This document shows, piece by piece, positions 8,638 through 19,559 of a stretch of DNA of 64,000 nt. The translations under genes and the position numbers were made by a program. The notes beneath the pieces were generated by a model. It saw only the letters and a program-made list of their open reading frames with translations. It made no database searches and was not told the origin of the DNA. This stretch comes from Pseudomonas sp. TNT3. GTDB lineage: Bacteria > Pseudomonadota > Gammaproteobacteria > Pseudomonadales > Pseudomonadaceae. How positions within the stretch are numbered: position 1 is the stretch's first letter; every line of letters starts with the position of its first letter. Location of the stretch: the NCBI RefSeq assembly GCF_010095445.2, contig NZ_WFGV02000022.1, positions 29,062-93,061 of the forward strand, read 5' to 3'.

Positions 8638-10167
8638 ATGAGTGCTACTAAACATTCCCCTTTGACCGGGGGTAATCTGTTTATTGCAGCTGTCGTGCTT
8701 TCACTCGCGAACTTCATGGTGGTTCTCGACACCACCATTGCGAACGTCGCAATGCCAACCATATCGGGATTCTTGGGCGTCTCAACGACAGAGGGGACCT
8801 GGATCATTACGGCATATGCAGTAGCGGAAGCTATCACCATCCCCCTTACCGGATGGCTGGTCCGCCAAGTCGGTGAAGTACGATTATTTACGATATCTCT
8901 CGTTTGCTTTGTTGTATTTTCTGTTTGCTGCGGTCTGTCGTGGTCGTTGGGAAGCTTGGTGATTTTTCGGGTGCTACAAGGTTTGGCAGGTGGGCCACTG
9001 ATTCCACTTTCTTCAACGTTGATGCTCGCGGTCTTTCCAAGGGAAAAATCCCATATCGCACTTGCGTTATGGGGGATGATGACAGTCGTGGCTCCTATTT
9101 TTGGACCGATCCTCGGCGGAATTATTTCCGATAATTGGCATTGGGGCTGGGTTTTTCATATCAACATTGGATTCGGTTTGCTGGTCATGCTCGGTACGTT
9201 CAAGGTTTTACGAGGACGGGACGGACCGACCTGCCGCACAAGAGTTGATGGTGTGGGACTGGCGCTGCTCGCAATCTTTGTCACAAGTTTTCAATTCATG
9301 ATCGATAAGGGGAGAGAACTGGATTGGTTCTCCTCTCCTATCATCACCGCCTGCGCGGTCATCTCAATAGCCAGCGTCATAATTCTGGTTATTTGGGAGT
9401 TGACCGAAGTAGAACCAGTGATTGATTTAAGCGTCTTCCGCTCGCGAAACTGGCTGGTTTCCACCGTAACACTGAGTTTGATGTTCGGTATATTTTTTGG
9501 AAACATTGTTTTAACCCCACTCTGGCTCCAGCAACAAATGGGCTACACCGCAACATGGGCGGGGCTAGCGACAGCTCCAATGGGAATACTTGCCGTCATA
9601 AGTGCACCTATTGTAGGAAGACTACTTCCGAAAGTTGACCCACGTTGGATTGTGACTTATGGCATGAGCGTTCTAGCAGTTTCATTTTTTATGAGAGCCC
9701 ACATGACCTCCCAAGCCGATTATGAGACAGTTGCGCTTGCTATGTTCGTGTTGGGAGCGGGCATCCCCGCTTGCATGATAACACTAACATCATTGGGTGT
9801 TTCTGACCTGCCCAGTGAAAAAGTAGCCAGTGGCGCAGGCTTGCAAAATTTCCTAAGGGTATTGTCCATGGCTATTGGCTCTTCATTGACCCAAACCTAT
9901 TGGGAACACATGAGTAAGGAAAATAGATCCGAACTCGTTGCTGTTATCCCCTCTGAGGCACAGCAAGAAATAATTGCCGGCGCGCTCGGAAACCATCTGA
10001 CGCCCGAAAGTGCTACGTCGGTTTTTTCACGGCTAGTTGATGGGCAGGCGGTGATGCTCGCAACAAATGACTTCTACGCTTGGGCAACCCTGCTCATGAT
10101 TTTATCGATCGGTGCAGTCTGGTTGATCAAACGGCCAAAAGGTCCACTGAAGGTCGCAGCTCATTAA
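8638..10167 (+). CDS. EmrB/QacA-type drug:H+ antiporter (MFS, DHA2 family)
   Basis: 509 residues with a 14-helix MFS profile. Helix 1 carries the DHA2 signature LDTTIANVAMP, and the antiporter motif C appears as GPILGGIISD. It is expected to export hydrophobic or aromatic compounds in exchange for protons, together with the EmrA-like protein encoded upstream. Control by the divergent TetR is inferred. The exported compound is unknown. Confidence 0.93.
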   Translation: MSATKHSPLTGGNLFIAAVVLSLANFMVVLDTTIANVAMPTISGFLGVSTTEGTWIITAYAVAEAITIPLTGWLVRQVGEVRLFTISLVCFVVFSVCCGLSWSLGSLVIFRVLQGLAGGPLIPLSSTLMLAVFPREKSHIALALWGMMTVVAPIFGPILGGIISDNWHWGWVFHINIGFGLLVMLGTFKVLRGRDGPTCRTRVDGVGLALLAIFVTSFQFMIDKGRELDWFSSPIITACAVISIASVIILVIWELTEVEPVIDLSVFRSRNWLVSTVTLSLMFGIFFGNIVLTPLWLQQQMGYTATWAGLATAPMGILAVISAPIVGRLLPKVDPRWIVTYGMSVLAVSFFMRAHMTSQADYETVALAMFVLGAGIPACMITLTSLGVSDLPSEKVASGAGLQNFLRVLSMAIGSSLTQTYWEHMSKENRSELVAVIPSEAQQEIIAGALGNHLTPESATSVFSRLVDGQAVMLATNDFYAWATLLMILSIGAVWLIKRPKGPLKVAAH

Positions 10168-11077
10168 TATCCGGATAGTGTATACATTATATGGCTCTGG
10201 CAGTGCAGACGTACTTATGCAGCCATGAAAGGTGGAGCGGAAAAACGAAATGAGGTCCAGATCGGAGATCGTGCGTTGGCTGCTCGCCATTTTTTTGCAA
10301 TGCTCCGAGACGATACTAAATTGAAAGGGCTGTTTGGCGTGTAACCTTATCTTAGTGACCGGAATATTCAGGATCACTGCGCGCGGCAGGGGAACCTTTT
10401 TAAGCGAAATCTGAATCATCTTAAAAATAGCGCGAATTTATAAAACCGCGTGTTTGCCACGTCGGCACCCTGCCCCGCTCTGAGACTGGCGCTTAGACGT
10501 TTGCCACACATTACGAATGGCAGTAATTGATCAGGCCCTGAGTACTCCAAACCGAGATCCACTAGGACCACGGTAACCCAAGAGTATAAGGATCAATCTG
10601 CAGGAGTTTGAAGCATCGAGTTTGTCTTCAGAAGACTTTAACACTATAACGATAGCAAACACATTACCGTCATCTGCTCGCGAGCTGTAACAATAGAGAA
10701 CCAGCAACGCCTTCGGCAATAAAAATTTAAGCCCGCACACTCAACTGCCGGCGCGCTTTAAGGCCTCCGGTTGCAGCAGGAACTCTTACCACGGTGTTGA
10801 GATTTAACACCTATGTATGTAAGCGCAACACTGAGGTGCTATGTCGCTGTCTGCAGGTACAAATGTTACCTGCACTTAGTCGATGTACTCTGAGTACCCA
10901 GCAGATGACTTATTCGCCGTGTGTTAGACGGCAGGCCATTAAGGCTGTGTTTGAAAAGCTAATATTCAACTAGGCCCATACGAAAAGCCGATATGACGGC
11001 CAACTAGTTAGCTTAAACTTCCGAAAAATCATCACCCAATGACAACAATCATCGCTCACCTTTGGAGAAGCCTCGCC
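10168..11077. other. Long intergenic region without a recognised gene
   Basis: About 910 bases between the efflux operon and the catalase. Open frames on both strands are short and have no family features. An ATG at 11039 is in frame with the catalase but upstream of the preferred start. The stretch may contain decayed sequence; I recognise nothing in it. Confidence 0.5.
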
Positions 11078-12577
11078 ATGCCCGGAAAAAAACTCACATC
11101 CACTAATGGCGCGCCCGTCGTCGATAATTTTAATATTCAAACTGCTGGTCCTCGCGGCCCCGCTCTCTTACAAGACGTCTGGCTTTTAGAAAAACTTGCA
11201 CATTTTGACCGAGAGGTGATTCCCGAACGACGCATGCACGCGAAAGGCTCCGGCGCATACGGGACGTTCACCGTAACCCACGACATCACTCGCTACACCA
11301 AGGCTAAACTATTTTCGGAGTTGGGCAAGCAGACGGCGATTTTTGCGCGATTCTCCACCGTTGCCGGCGAACGGGGTGCAGCCGATGCTGAAAGAGATAT
11401 TCGTGGCTTTGCTTTAAAGTTTTATACTGAGCAAGGAAATTGGGATTTAGTTGGCAACAATACTCCAGTGTTTTTTTTTCGTGACCCGCTACGCTTTCCA
11501 GATCTGAATCACGCGGTCAAACGTGACCCGCGAACAGGGATGCGCAGCGCACAAAACAATTGGGACTTCTGGACGTCATTACCCGAGGCACTGCATCAGA
11601 TAACAATTGTTATGAGCAATCGTGGTATTCCTCGGAGCTACCGGCATATGCATGGTTTTGGTAGTCACACCTTTAGTATGATCAACGCCAATAACGAAAG
11701 ACACTGGGTGAAATTCACATTCAAATCAAGGCAGGGCATTGAGAATTTGAGCGATGAACAAGCACAAATACTGGTGGGTCGAGACAGGGAAAGTCATCAG
11801 CGCGATCTGTTCGAAAGTATTGAAGCGCGCAATTTTCCTTGTTGGACATTCTACATCCAGGTTATGACCGAGGCTCAAGCAGAAAGACACGCCGTCAACC
11901 CTTTTGACTTGACTAAGGTCTGGCCCCACCAAGATTACCCGCTTATAGAAGTGGGTTATTTTGAGTTGAACCGTAACCCGGAGAATGTGTTTGCCGAAGT
12001 CGAGCAGGCGGCATTTGCTCCATCCAATGTCGTTCCTGGTATAGGCTTTTCACCCGACCGCATGCTGCAGGCGCGCCTGTTTGCTTACGGTGACGCCCTG
12101 CGCTATCGCCTGGGTGTCAACCATCACCAGATCCCAGTGAATGCCCCCCGTTGCCCGGTCCACAGCTTCCATCGCGATGGAGCCATGCGCGTAGACGGCA
12201 ATCACGGGGGACGATTGGCGTACACGCCAAACAGCGCTGACGACTGGGGCGATCAACCGCGTTGGTGTGAGCCACCCCTTAAGATATCCGGGGTTGCAGG
12301 GCACTGGGATCATCGTGTAGACGAGGACCACTTTGAGCAACCGGGTAACCTCTTCCGATTGATGTCAGCGCAAGAAAGACAAGCGCTGTTTGAAAACACC
12401 GCACGTTCGCTTGCGGGAGTCAGCGAGGACGTTCAACAACGCCATATTGCGCATTGCAGCAAAGCTGATCCACGATATGGTGCAGGGGTAACCAATGCAC
12501 TGGCCGACCTGGACCTGAAAGCGCACCCGCCGCGGGCTGTGAACAAAAACCCGGAACAGGTCGTTGAGTTTGATTAA
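11078..12577 (+). CDS. katA: Monofunctional haem catalase, KatA type
   Basis: 499 residues, a small-subunit (clade 3) catalase. Visible are the distal-pocket His in [12 protein letters not shown], the Asn of [12 protein letters not shown], the [20 protein letters not shown] block, and the proximal haem ligand Tyr in [14 protein letters not shown]. It converts hydrogen peroxide to water and oxygen. There is no signal peptide, so the protein is cytoplasmic, unlike the exported KatB type. I chose the ATG at 11078, with a GGAG ribosome site about 10 bases upstream. An upstream in-frame ATG at 11039 would add 13 residues. There is no adjacent OxyR or ankyrin gene. Confidence 0.93.
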   Translation: MPGKKLTSTNGAPVVDNFNIQTAGPRGPALLQDVWLLEKLAHFDREVIPERRMHAKGSGAYGTFTVTHDITRYTKAKLFSELGKQTAIFARFSTVAGERGAADAERDIRGFALKFYTEQGNWDLVGNNTPVFFFRDPLRFPDLNHAVKRDPRTGMRSAQNNWDFWTSLPEALHQITIVMSNRGIPRSYRHMHGFGSHTFSMINANNERHWVKFTFKSRQGIENLSDEQAQILVGRDRESHQRDLFESIEARNFPCWTFYIQVMTEAQAERHAVNPFDLTKVWPHQDYPLIEVGYFELNRNPENVFAEVEQAAFAPSNVVPGIGFSPDRMLQARLFAYGDALRYRLGVNHHQIPVNAPRCPVHSFHRDGAMRVDGNHGGRLAYTPNSADDWGDQPRWCEPPLKISGVAGHWDHRVDEDHFEQPGNLFRLMSAQERQALFENTARSLAGVSEDVQQRHIAHCSKADPRYGAGVTNALADLDLKAHPPRAVNKNPEQVVEFD

Positions 12578-13069
12578 CCCCAGTGCGTAATCTCTCGACG
12601 TAAGAGAAACCATCCGCAGCCCTTACTGGCAGCGGATTTCTCAATTGGCATCCCGCCGGCAGCGCGAAAAAATAGCTTCTCTACCCGCGACATTTGTCCA
12701 TTCTGCAGTTGCGCAAAGCTCATACGGTACCACCGTAGGTGGACGAAGCATGTGACGCACTCGTGGAACAAAGCGCGAGCCTGTCTTTCGGTCATTCATC
12801 CAATCCAAATCATGGGGGAGTTTTAGGACTAGAACCGTTGCGCGCGAACCATCACCTTCTGCTCATTCAAAGGGCAGCACCGGGCCAAATCTTCACTTAA
12901 ATCTTTAGATTCTCATCCCTACCCTAGTCCTCGCCTCTACGGTGGAAAAATAATAATGCGCCCGCGTCAAGCGTAGCTAGGCAATGTGGAGTGCAGAATG
13001 CCAATCAACCGTCGACTCTTGTTCCCATCTAGACACTGACAATCGGGCAGTATGAACGCCCGTAGATAG
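12578..13069. other. Intergenic region between convergent katA and the giant kinase gene
   Basis: About 490 bases between the two converging stops. No supported coding frame was found. A weak hairpin with ATCCGC/GCGGAT arms around 12611 could be a katA terminator but lacks a T tract. Confidence 0.4.
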
Positions 13070-16000
13070 TCAGATGAGTATTGGTAAAGAAAACTGAAAG
13101 GTAGCACCATGTGGTTGATTGGCGACTGCCCATAGTTTTCCCCCGTGCCCTTCAATGATAGTACGGCAAATTGACAGCCCCATTCCTAGTCCTGTGGATT
13201 TGGTGGTGTAGAAGGACGCGAACACTTGCTCGGCACTGGCCTCTCCAAACCCCGGGCCTGAATCACTGACACTTACGTGAACGCAACCGGACTCATCAAG
13301 ACTCGAGCGGATGTCCATTTGCTTAGCTCCTTCCCTCACACTGCTCATCGCCTCCAGTGCGTTGATAATGAGGTTGAGCAACACCTGTTGCAGCTCTACC
13401 CTATCGCCATTAATCAGAGGCAGACCATCATCTAGCTGCATGTTCAGATTCACACCGCTCTTAGCAATCTGAGCGTGGGTGAATTCGATCATTTCGCGGA
13501 TCGTCGATGTGAGATCCATTTGCTCTTTCTGCGGAGGTACATTGCGAATGTGGCCACGGATGCGATTTAGCACATCCGCCGCGCGATTGGCCTGTTGGAT
13601 GAGGGCTCCGAGCACCTGCCGGACTTCGCCAATTTCAGGCGGCTGAATATTGAGCCAGCGTAGTGCTGCATGCGCGTTCATCACGGTGGCAGCAATCGGC
13701 TGGCTCACCTCGTGTGCAATCGAAGCCGCAAGCTGTCCCATGGTCGCCACACGATTGGCATGCGCTAGTTCTGCTTGTACTTCACGAAAGCGCTGTTCAC
13801 TCTCGCGCGCACGCTGCTCTGCTCGTTTGCGCTCAGTCAGATCTAACACAAACGCAACCCCTTGCTTACGCTTGTCTCCGAACATTGCCAAACCCACCAA
13901 GACCGGTACTCGGGAGCCATCTTTTCTCACATACTCTTTCTCCAGAAGACTCGCGTTTCCGCTCTCTAGAGCATCTGCCATGGCCTGCGCACTGACATCA
14001 TGGAATTCTGGTGGCGTCAGGTCGCTCCACCGAACACGCCCTGAAACTACGTCAATGCGGTCGTAGCCAATCATCTGCAAAAAGGCGTTATTGGCTTCAA
14101 CAATATCGCCATCTGTCGTTCCAACGATAATGCCGATAATATTGGCATCGACCAATCGACGAATTTTCGCCTCGCGCTCCTCTACATCACGATATAACAA
14201 GGCGTTCGCCAGCGAGGTGGCCGCCTGTGAGGTGATCAATTTTAAAACCGCAATCCGAGCAGGACTGAACACCTGGGCGGTATGTTTATTTTCAAGATAA
14301 AGCGCACCCGTAAGTTTTGCCTGGTTCACTAACGGCATACACAAAATCGAGCGTGCGCAGTGCTGCTGGACAAAGGGGTCATTAGCGAATGTCGACTCGA
14401 TTGCGTCGTTCAGTACCACGCTTTCTCGAGTGCGCACGACGTGGTAGAAAACAGACTCTGGGAGCAGAGCCGCCGATACTGGCGTATCCCGCAACAGCGT
14501 CGCATCTCTGCCGATGGCGGCCTCAGCCATGATCGTGTATGCGCCGCTGTCCGACAGAATCAATAGCCCCCTTTCGGCACCAGCCTGCTCGATGGCCATT
14601 TCCAGGACCGTTTTGATCAAGCCTTCCAGGACGATATCGCCTGACGCGGCTTGTGCCACCTTAAGCACCGTTTCAAGATCGAGCTGGTCGACCGAAGTAG
14701 AAATTGTGATTTCGGAGTTGAGGGGCCGGTTTTCAGGACGCAAGAATGGGTGCTTCATTTCAAGATGACGTACTTTGCCCATCGCCCCCCAACGCAAGTA
14801 GCCATAACTTGCATCTTGCAGATACAAACGGGCGATTTTTTCAAATCCACGCGCTGCGTAAAAGCGCGAAGCGAGCTCGTTTGCCAAGGCCTCGATGTGA
14901 ATAAAATTGCTGTCTTGGGCCAATTGAATGGCATGCTCGTAGAGCTCCTCAGCGACTACAATTCGACCTTCGAGGCGAGCTATCTCGGCACCGACTAATG
15001 CTACTCGGCAAGCGAAATTCTCGGCGCATTGCTGCGCCCAAGCTTCCAGCTGACGGTGCTCGTCCGCCATTTCCTGCAATAATTTGGCGTGTTGCTCCAC
15101 AGGCGAAGTATCACAACATGCAGCACGAGTGAGCGCGCTGTAGAAGTAAAATTCCGCTTCTTCAATGAAAGCATGAGATGTCCAAATTAACGCTTCCGCT
15201 TGATCAGCCGCGTGCCGTGCCGACTCATACTCGCCTGCTAGGAAACGACACTGCAATTTGCGGATCCAGTACCAGCAAGCCAACACGCGGGAAACATTAG
15301 GAAGGCGCAACTCCATGCTGGCTTCACTAAAGCGCACGTCTTCCAGAATTCCGAATTCACTCGTATTTCCACGAAGCGTCCGGATCAGTGCTAGCTGATT
15401 GTCAATGAAGTCAGTGACCAGCCCGAACCGCACCTTCTTGCTGTAAGTCAGGCCCCGTTCCGCTTCCAGCTCAAGCGTCTCCAATGGCTCACCTGTAAAA
15501 AGCATATTCGTATACAGGCTATTGCACGCGAACGCGCCGAATGGAATGTCTCCTATCCGATTCGCGGCATCGAATACTCGATTCAGGTTATCGCGACAAG
15601 CACGCACGGGGCGCATCCAGCGCTCTACAAATAAGGTGAAGGACAGGTAAGTGCGTGGAACGAACCGATCAAGCCCGTGGCGCTCAACCATCCTGCACCC
15701 TAGCTGGCCAAAGTGAATGCCATCCAGATAGTCGCCGAACAGGCGGCCAGCAACTCTAGGGATGTTCGCGTAGGCGACACATGAAGCGTCGCCATTTCCA
15801 AACTCAATACTGAGGTTGATCGCTTTGCAGATCGTTAGGCAGGCAAGATTCCCGTCCGTGTGTAACGCGGGGGAAAACAGGCTGGTCAACGCTTCAAGGG
15901 TCGCCAGCGCGGTGGGATCCACCATTCGCGGTAAATCGATAAGCCCCTCGATGTTGCGGTTCTGAAGGCGGGCTTGGATCAGGTTGTATTCATGGCGCAC

Positions 16001-18592
16001 TTCAACCTCTGCTGGGTGAGCTGACCACTCGATGCCGACATGCCGCAGAAACGCGAGACACGCAGCCACTGCGTTGTCACGCTGATCGAAGACCAGATAC
16101 AGGTCCACTTGCAGACAGGCAATGGATGAGCGTTGAACCGCCGTCCGAGCGTGGATGGATAACACGGTGAGCCGCTCTTCAGCGGCTGTTAGTTGCCCCG
16201 TTAAGAATTCACAAGCAGCTCGGTTCGATTCCAGAGCGAATGTCAGCTCATGTTGCCGCGCCCAATGGTTTTGCTCCAAGAGCTGCGCACCGGCGGCGAA
16301 ATAGCTGAGTGCTGATGCGTACGCGGTCGAAGTCTTGGCTCGTTGGCCCGCAGCAAGGTTCAGGTGCGCCAAGCGTTCACGCTCGCTCCGATCAACGATT
16401 AGATTAGCGCCACGGTTAAGCTGACCGACAATCTCGAAAATACAATTTTCTATGCTTTGCGCAGGTGTCTGCGCTACTAACAGGCGACCAATGCGCAGAT
16501 GAGTTACGGCACGCAAGTCATCCGGAATTTGGGAGTAGGCAGCTTCATGAATACGGTCGTGGACAAACGCGTAGGCACCATCCGACCGCTCAACAAGTTC
16601 CTGGCGAATCGCTTCCCAGAAAATTGTGGCCACTTGAATCTGCGGAACATTAAGCACAGCCGCCAAGGTGCTGACATGGCTCGCGTTGCCCAGACAAGCC
16701 AACTGTTGCAGAGCTTGCTGCGTGGTGTCAGGCAGGCGAGCCAATCTGCCGACCATCAGGTCTACAATGTTGTCGGTGTAACCTTTCGCTTGGATGCGAT
16801 CTGGATCCCACTGCCATCGCCGTGCCCCGTAATCGAAGCTGAGCAAGCCTTCTTCATTCAGCACTTGCAAAAACCGAATGACGAAAAACGGATTGCCAGC
16901 AGTCTTATCGAACACTAACGTTGCCAGTGCGCGGACTTGTGTAAGGTCGCAACGCAGTGAGTCAGCGATCAGTTGACCGATGGTTGCATCGGAAAGTGGC
17001 GTTAGCGTTATCTCATTGATTCTAGCGCCCACTTGTCTGATACGTTGGAGCCTACTTGAGAGCGGGTGCGTTTCATCCACCTCGTTGTCGCGGTAGGCGC
17101 CGACTAAAAGTAAATGGCTCAGGTCTGAGCCCGTCACCAGTTCCTCAAGCAGATCAAGCGTTGCCGCATCCAACCACTGCAGATCGTCGAGAAACAGGGC
17201 GAGCGGGTGTTCCGCTGTGGCAAACACCCCAATAAAACGCCTAAACACCAGCTGGAACCTGCGCTGGGCTTGCAATGGCTCAAGCTCCGAAACCAACGGT
17301 TGCTCGCCAATGATGAGCTTCAATTCGGGAATGAGGTCGGTCATGAGCCGCGCATCAGGTTGCAATTCGTCCTGCAACTTGTTGCGCCATAGCCCCAGTT
17401 CACTGTCGGTCTTACCTAATAGCGTGCGCACCAGCTTTTGAAAAGCTTGCACTAACGTGGAATATGGTACGTCGCGTTTGTATTGATCGAATTTTCCGGA
17501 TGCGAATAACCCAAAAGACGGCACCAGCGCCTTGCGAAGTTCATTCACGATGGAAGACTTCCCGATACCTGAGTAACCGGAGATGAGCACTAATTCCGAC
17601 GCGCAATCGCTGATAACTCGACCGAATGCGGCAATGAGTATGTCGACCTCATTTTCCCGACCATACAGCTTCTCCGGAATCAGCAAATTTTCAGCGGCAC
17701 CGTGCTCGTCAAGGGCAAACTCGGTGATTCGCTTTTCGCTCTGCCATTGAGCCAGGCAGTGATTTAGATCGTTCTCGACGCCGATCGCAGTTTGATAGCG
17801 ATCCTCGGCAGTTTTCGCCAATAATTTCATTACAATTTTTGAAAGCGTTTCGGGAATTGAAGGCAAGCGAACCCGAGGAGCCGCAGGGGCCTTGGCGATG
17901 TGGCAATGAATCCACTCCATAGGGTCGACCGCGGTGAATGGCAGGGACCCGGTCAACATTTGATAGAATGTGACACCCAAGGAGTAAAGATCACTGCGTG
18001 AGTCCATCGAGCGATTCATCCGACCCGTCTGTTCAGGCGCCATATAGGCGAGTGTGCCGGCAATGATTTCTGGAGGCTGTCGCTCCCGCGGTAACCGTGA
18101 CGCCAGACCAAAACCAGTGATCCGCGCCCGACCGTCATCGCAATTAACGAGGATATGCGCGGGCTTAAGATCTTTATGAACGATTCCCTGCTGGTGCAGC
18201 TTGCTCACCGCAGCGGCAATATTGGCAGCCAACCGCAGGAATAATTCCGTCTCCATTGGTGCAGTCAGCAGTCGCACAAGCGGTTCGCCACCGGGGTCTG
18301 CTAGCACGAGCAAGGGAATACCGTTGTCACGTAGCAGCTCCAGCGGCCTCACTGCCCAGACGTCGTCAAGCTCATCCTTGAGTGAAAACTCGTGCACCAA
18401 ACGATCCAGGCTATTGGGCGACGGATGGTCGGTGGAGGTACTCACAACCAGGACGTTACCTCCGCTCCCATTTGGCAAATCCCCGCGGCGAAGAATACGC
18501 TCACCATCATCCCAAAGTGTTTGCATGCTGATAGTCTCGAATGCTGAAATGTTTATCTGCCGCAAATCGCAAAAAAATGACTTCAAGCTCAT
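13070..18592 (-). CDS. Giant Ser/Thr kinase-like / AAA-type ATPase / GAF-PAS sensor histidine kinase
   Basis: About 1840 residues. I chose the ATG at 18592 because a GGAGG site lies 10 bases upstream. Domains in order: a protein-kinase-like fold (about 15-290); a P-loop ATPase domain with GYSGIGKSS (about 338); a long helical, TPR-like middle (about 650-1280); GAF (about 1300-1450); PAS (about 1455-1575, ending LDLTERKRAEQ); HisKA with the phospho-acceptor His in SIAHEVSQPIAA (about 1627); and HATPase (to about 1835). No transmembrane helices, so it is a cytoplasmic sensor. The kinase domain is odd: the catalytic loop reads HKDLKPAHI (metal-binding Asn replaced by His) and the DFG motif is GFG (Asp replaced by Gly160), suggesting a pseudokinase. 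No response regulator is adjacent; the FixJ-type one at 3565 is a candidate. Confidence 0.92.
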   Translation of the reverse strand: MSLKSFFCDLRQINISAFETISMQTLWDDGERILRRGDLPNGSGGNVLVVSTSTDHPSPNSLDRLVHEFSLKDELDDVWAVRPLELLRDNGIPLLVLADPGGEPLVRLLTAPMETELFLRLAANIAAAVSKLHQQGIVHKDLKPAHILVNCDDGRARITGFGLASRLPRERQPPEIIAGTLAYMAPEQTGRMNRSMDSRSDLYSLGVTFYQMLTGSLPFTAVDPMEWIHCHIAKAPAAPRVRLPSIPETLSKIVMKLLAKTAEDRYQTAIGVENDLNHCLAQWQSEKRITEFALDEHGAAENLLIPEKLYGRENEVDILIAAFGRVISDCASELVLISGYSGIGKSSIVNELRKALVPSFGLFASGKFDQYKRDVPYSTLVQAFQKLVRTLLGKTDSELGLWRNKLQDELQPDARLMTDLIPELKLIIGEQPLVSELEPLQAQRRFQLVFRRFIGVFATAEHPLALFLDDLQWLDAATLDLLEELVTGSDLSHLLLVGAYRDNEVDETHPLSSRLQRIRQVGARINEITLTPLSDATIGQLIADSLRCDLTQVRALATLVFDKTAGNPFFVIRFLQVLNEEGLLSFDYGARRWQWDPDRIQAKGYTDNIVDLMVGRLARLPDTTQQALQQLACLGNASHVSTLAAVLNVPQIQVATIFWEAIRQELVERSDGAYAFVHDRIHEAAYSQIPDDLRAVTHLRIGRLLVAQTPAQSIENCIFEIVGQLNRGANLIVDRSERERLAHLNLAAGQRAKTSTAYASALSYFAAGAQLLEQNHWARQHELTFALESNRAACEFLTGQLTAAEERLTVLSIHARTAVQRSSIACLQVDLYLVFDQRDNAVAACLAFLRHVGIEWSAHPAEVEVRHEYNLIQARLQNRNIEGLIDLPRMVDPTALATLEALTSLFSPALHTDGNLACLTICKAINLSIEFGNGDASCVAYANIPRVAGRLFGDYLDGIHFGQLGCRMVERHGLDRFVPRTYLSFTLFVERWMRPVRACRDNLNRVFDAANRIGDIPFGAFACNSLYTNMLFTGEPLETLELEAERGLTYSKKVRFGLVTDFIDNQLALIRTLRGNTSEFGILEDVRFSEASMELRLPNVSRVLACWYWIRKLQCRFLAGEYESARHAADQAEALIWTSHAFIEEAEFYFYSALTRAACCDTSPVEQHAKLLQEMADEHRQLEAWAQQCAENFACRVALVGAEIARLEGRIVVAEELYEHAIQLAQDSNFIHIEALANELASRFYAARGFEKIARLYLQDASYGYLRWGAMGKVRHLEMKHPFLRPENRPLNSEITISTSVDQLDLETVLKVAQAASGDIVLEGLIKTVLEMAIEQAGAERGLLILSDSGAYTIMAEAAIGRDATLLRDTPVSAALLPESVFYHVVRTRESVVLNDAIESTFANDPFVQQHCARSILCMPLVNQAKLTGALYLENKHTAQVFSPARIAVLKLITSQAATSLANALLYRDVEEREAKIRRLVDANIIGIIVGTTDGDIVEANNAFLQMIGYDRIDVVSGRVRWSDLTPPEFHDVSAQAMADALESGNASLLEKEYVRKDGSRVPVLVGLAMFGDKRKQGVAFVLDLTERKRAEQRARESEQRFREVQAELAHANRVATMGQLAASIAHEVSQPIAATVMNAHAALRWLNIQPPEIGEVRQVLGALIQQANRAADVLNRIRGHIRNVPPQKEQMDLTSTIREMIEFTHAQIAKSGVNLNMQLDDGLPLINGDRVELQQVLLNLIINALEAMSSVREGAKQMDIRSSLDESGCVHVSVSDSGPGFGEASAEQVFASFYTTKSTGLGMGLSICRTIIEGHGGKLWAVANQPHGATFQFSLPILI

Positions 18593-18630
18593 TGTATTGT
18601 GACCTCCAGGCGCGGCTTTGCCAGGGAAAG

Positions 18631-19307
18631 TCACTTAGATAGGGTGAGCCCAGTGGCCACCCCGTAGTCGGTCAAAGGCCTGTTTAACCCGGTACTACCT
18701 CGCTCCAAACGCACGGGAAATGTCGTGACCGCAAGCTTAATCCAGCGGTCTGGTGGTGGGTCTGAGGGGCGCAATGCTGGATACGTAAGGCATTGGATTT
18801 GTGCCTCAGATCGGACAAGGTTGTTAAATACAGAAGCCGTCACCTCCAATCCCAGACTTGAAACATCAACCTTGCCGTCGGCACAAGCCTTGTCAACGTG
18901 CCCAGGAACAAGTTTGTTCATGGATTGCGGCCCCACCAGATAAAACTGCCTCCCCAGGTGAAAGATCGTTGGCGCCTCACCGACGACGCAAAAAGAGAGC
19001 AGTACGCCAGGAGAATAGAAATATTCATATACGCCCGCGCTACACCAGTGAGGACTCCTCGAATATCATTTTGCGAGGGTGCTATTTCACTCACTGCTCG
19101 CAATGCTCTTTCGCACTCTGTCACGATCACCGATTCGAACAGGGCTTCTTTAGCCGGGTAGCAGATATGCACCATGGACTTGGAGATGCCGGCTGCACGT
19201 TGGATCATGTCCGTCGTGGCGGCGTTGAAACCCTTCTTCAGAAATACAGCCTGGACGCCCAAAACGACCATTTTGACTTGTCCGCTAAACCGCTCAACCT
19301 TGGACAT
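18631..19307 (-). pseudogene. TetR-family regulator, frameshifted paralogue of the one at 6567-7220
   Basis: The N-terminal part (19307 to about 19020) encodes a TetR helix-turn-helix (GFNAATTDMIQRAAGISKSM). The C-terminal part (about 19020 to 18631) continues in another frame (SPGVLLSFCVVGEAPTIFHL, then the VGPQSMNKLV block). Both parts align along the whole length of the intact TetR at 6567-7220 (for example NLVRSEAQIQCLTYP versus NLVRSEAQMQCLTHP). One base appears lost near 19018, just after the YMNIS codons. The regulator is therefore probably inactive unless this is a sequencing error. It precedes the giant kinase gene on the same strand. Confidence 0.85.
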
Positions 19308-19390
19308 GCGTTAGATTGCATTCGGAAATTTTTCAAATCCCCCCTTTCTTGTAACCAAGCTGATCAGAAATGATCACACAGCTATTTCGA

Positions 19391-19476
19391 ACCTATCGGT
19401 ACAGGCTAGAAGCTGCTTTATATACCTTTTTAATCGGGAGTCCAACCACCACGGTCCGAATTTCGAACAGATCGGT
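19391..19476. promoter_or_regulatory. Two TetR-operator-like sites upstream of the broken TetR gene
   Basis: ACCTATCGGT (19391-19400) and ACAGATCGGT (19467-19476) each keep the ATCGGT half of the perfect palindrome ACCGATCGGT found at 7386 beside the paralogous TetR. They lie between the broken TetR gene and the broken oxidoreductase gene, where a divergent operator would be expected. Confidence 0.45.
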
Positions 19477-19559
19477 TTGGTGGTGCACCGGCGGCTTCGC
19501 GTCCCACTGGTTATGATCGCCCTAGGAGACAAAGCCTCGGCACAACGAATGCCACCTAA

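Noticed and set aside
18724..19373. Plus-strand frames over the broken TetR gene
   Set aside because: They are antisense to TetR homology that matches the paralogue along its whole length.
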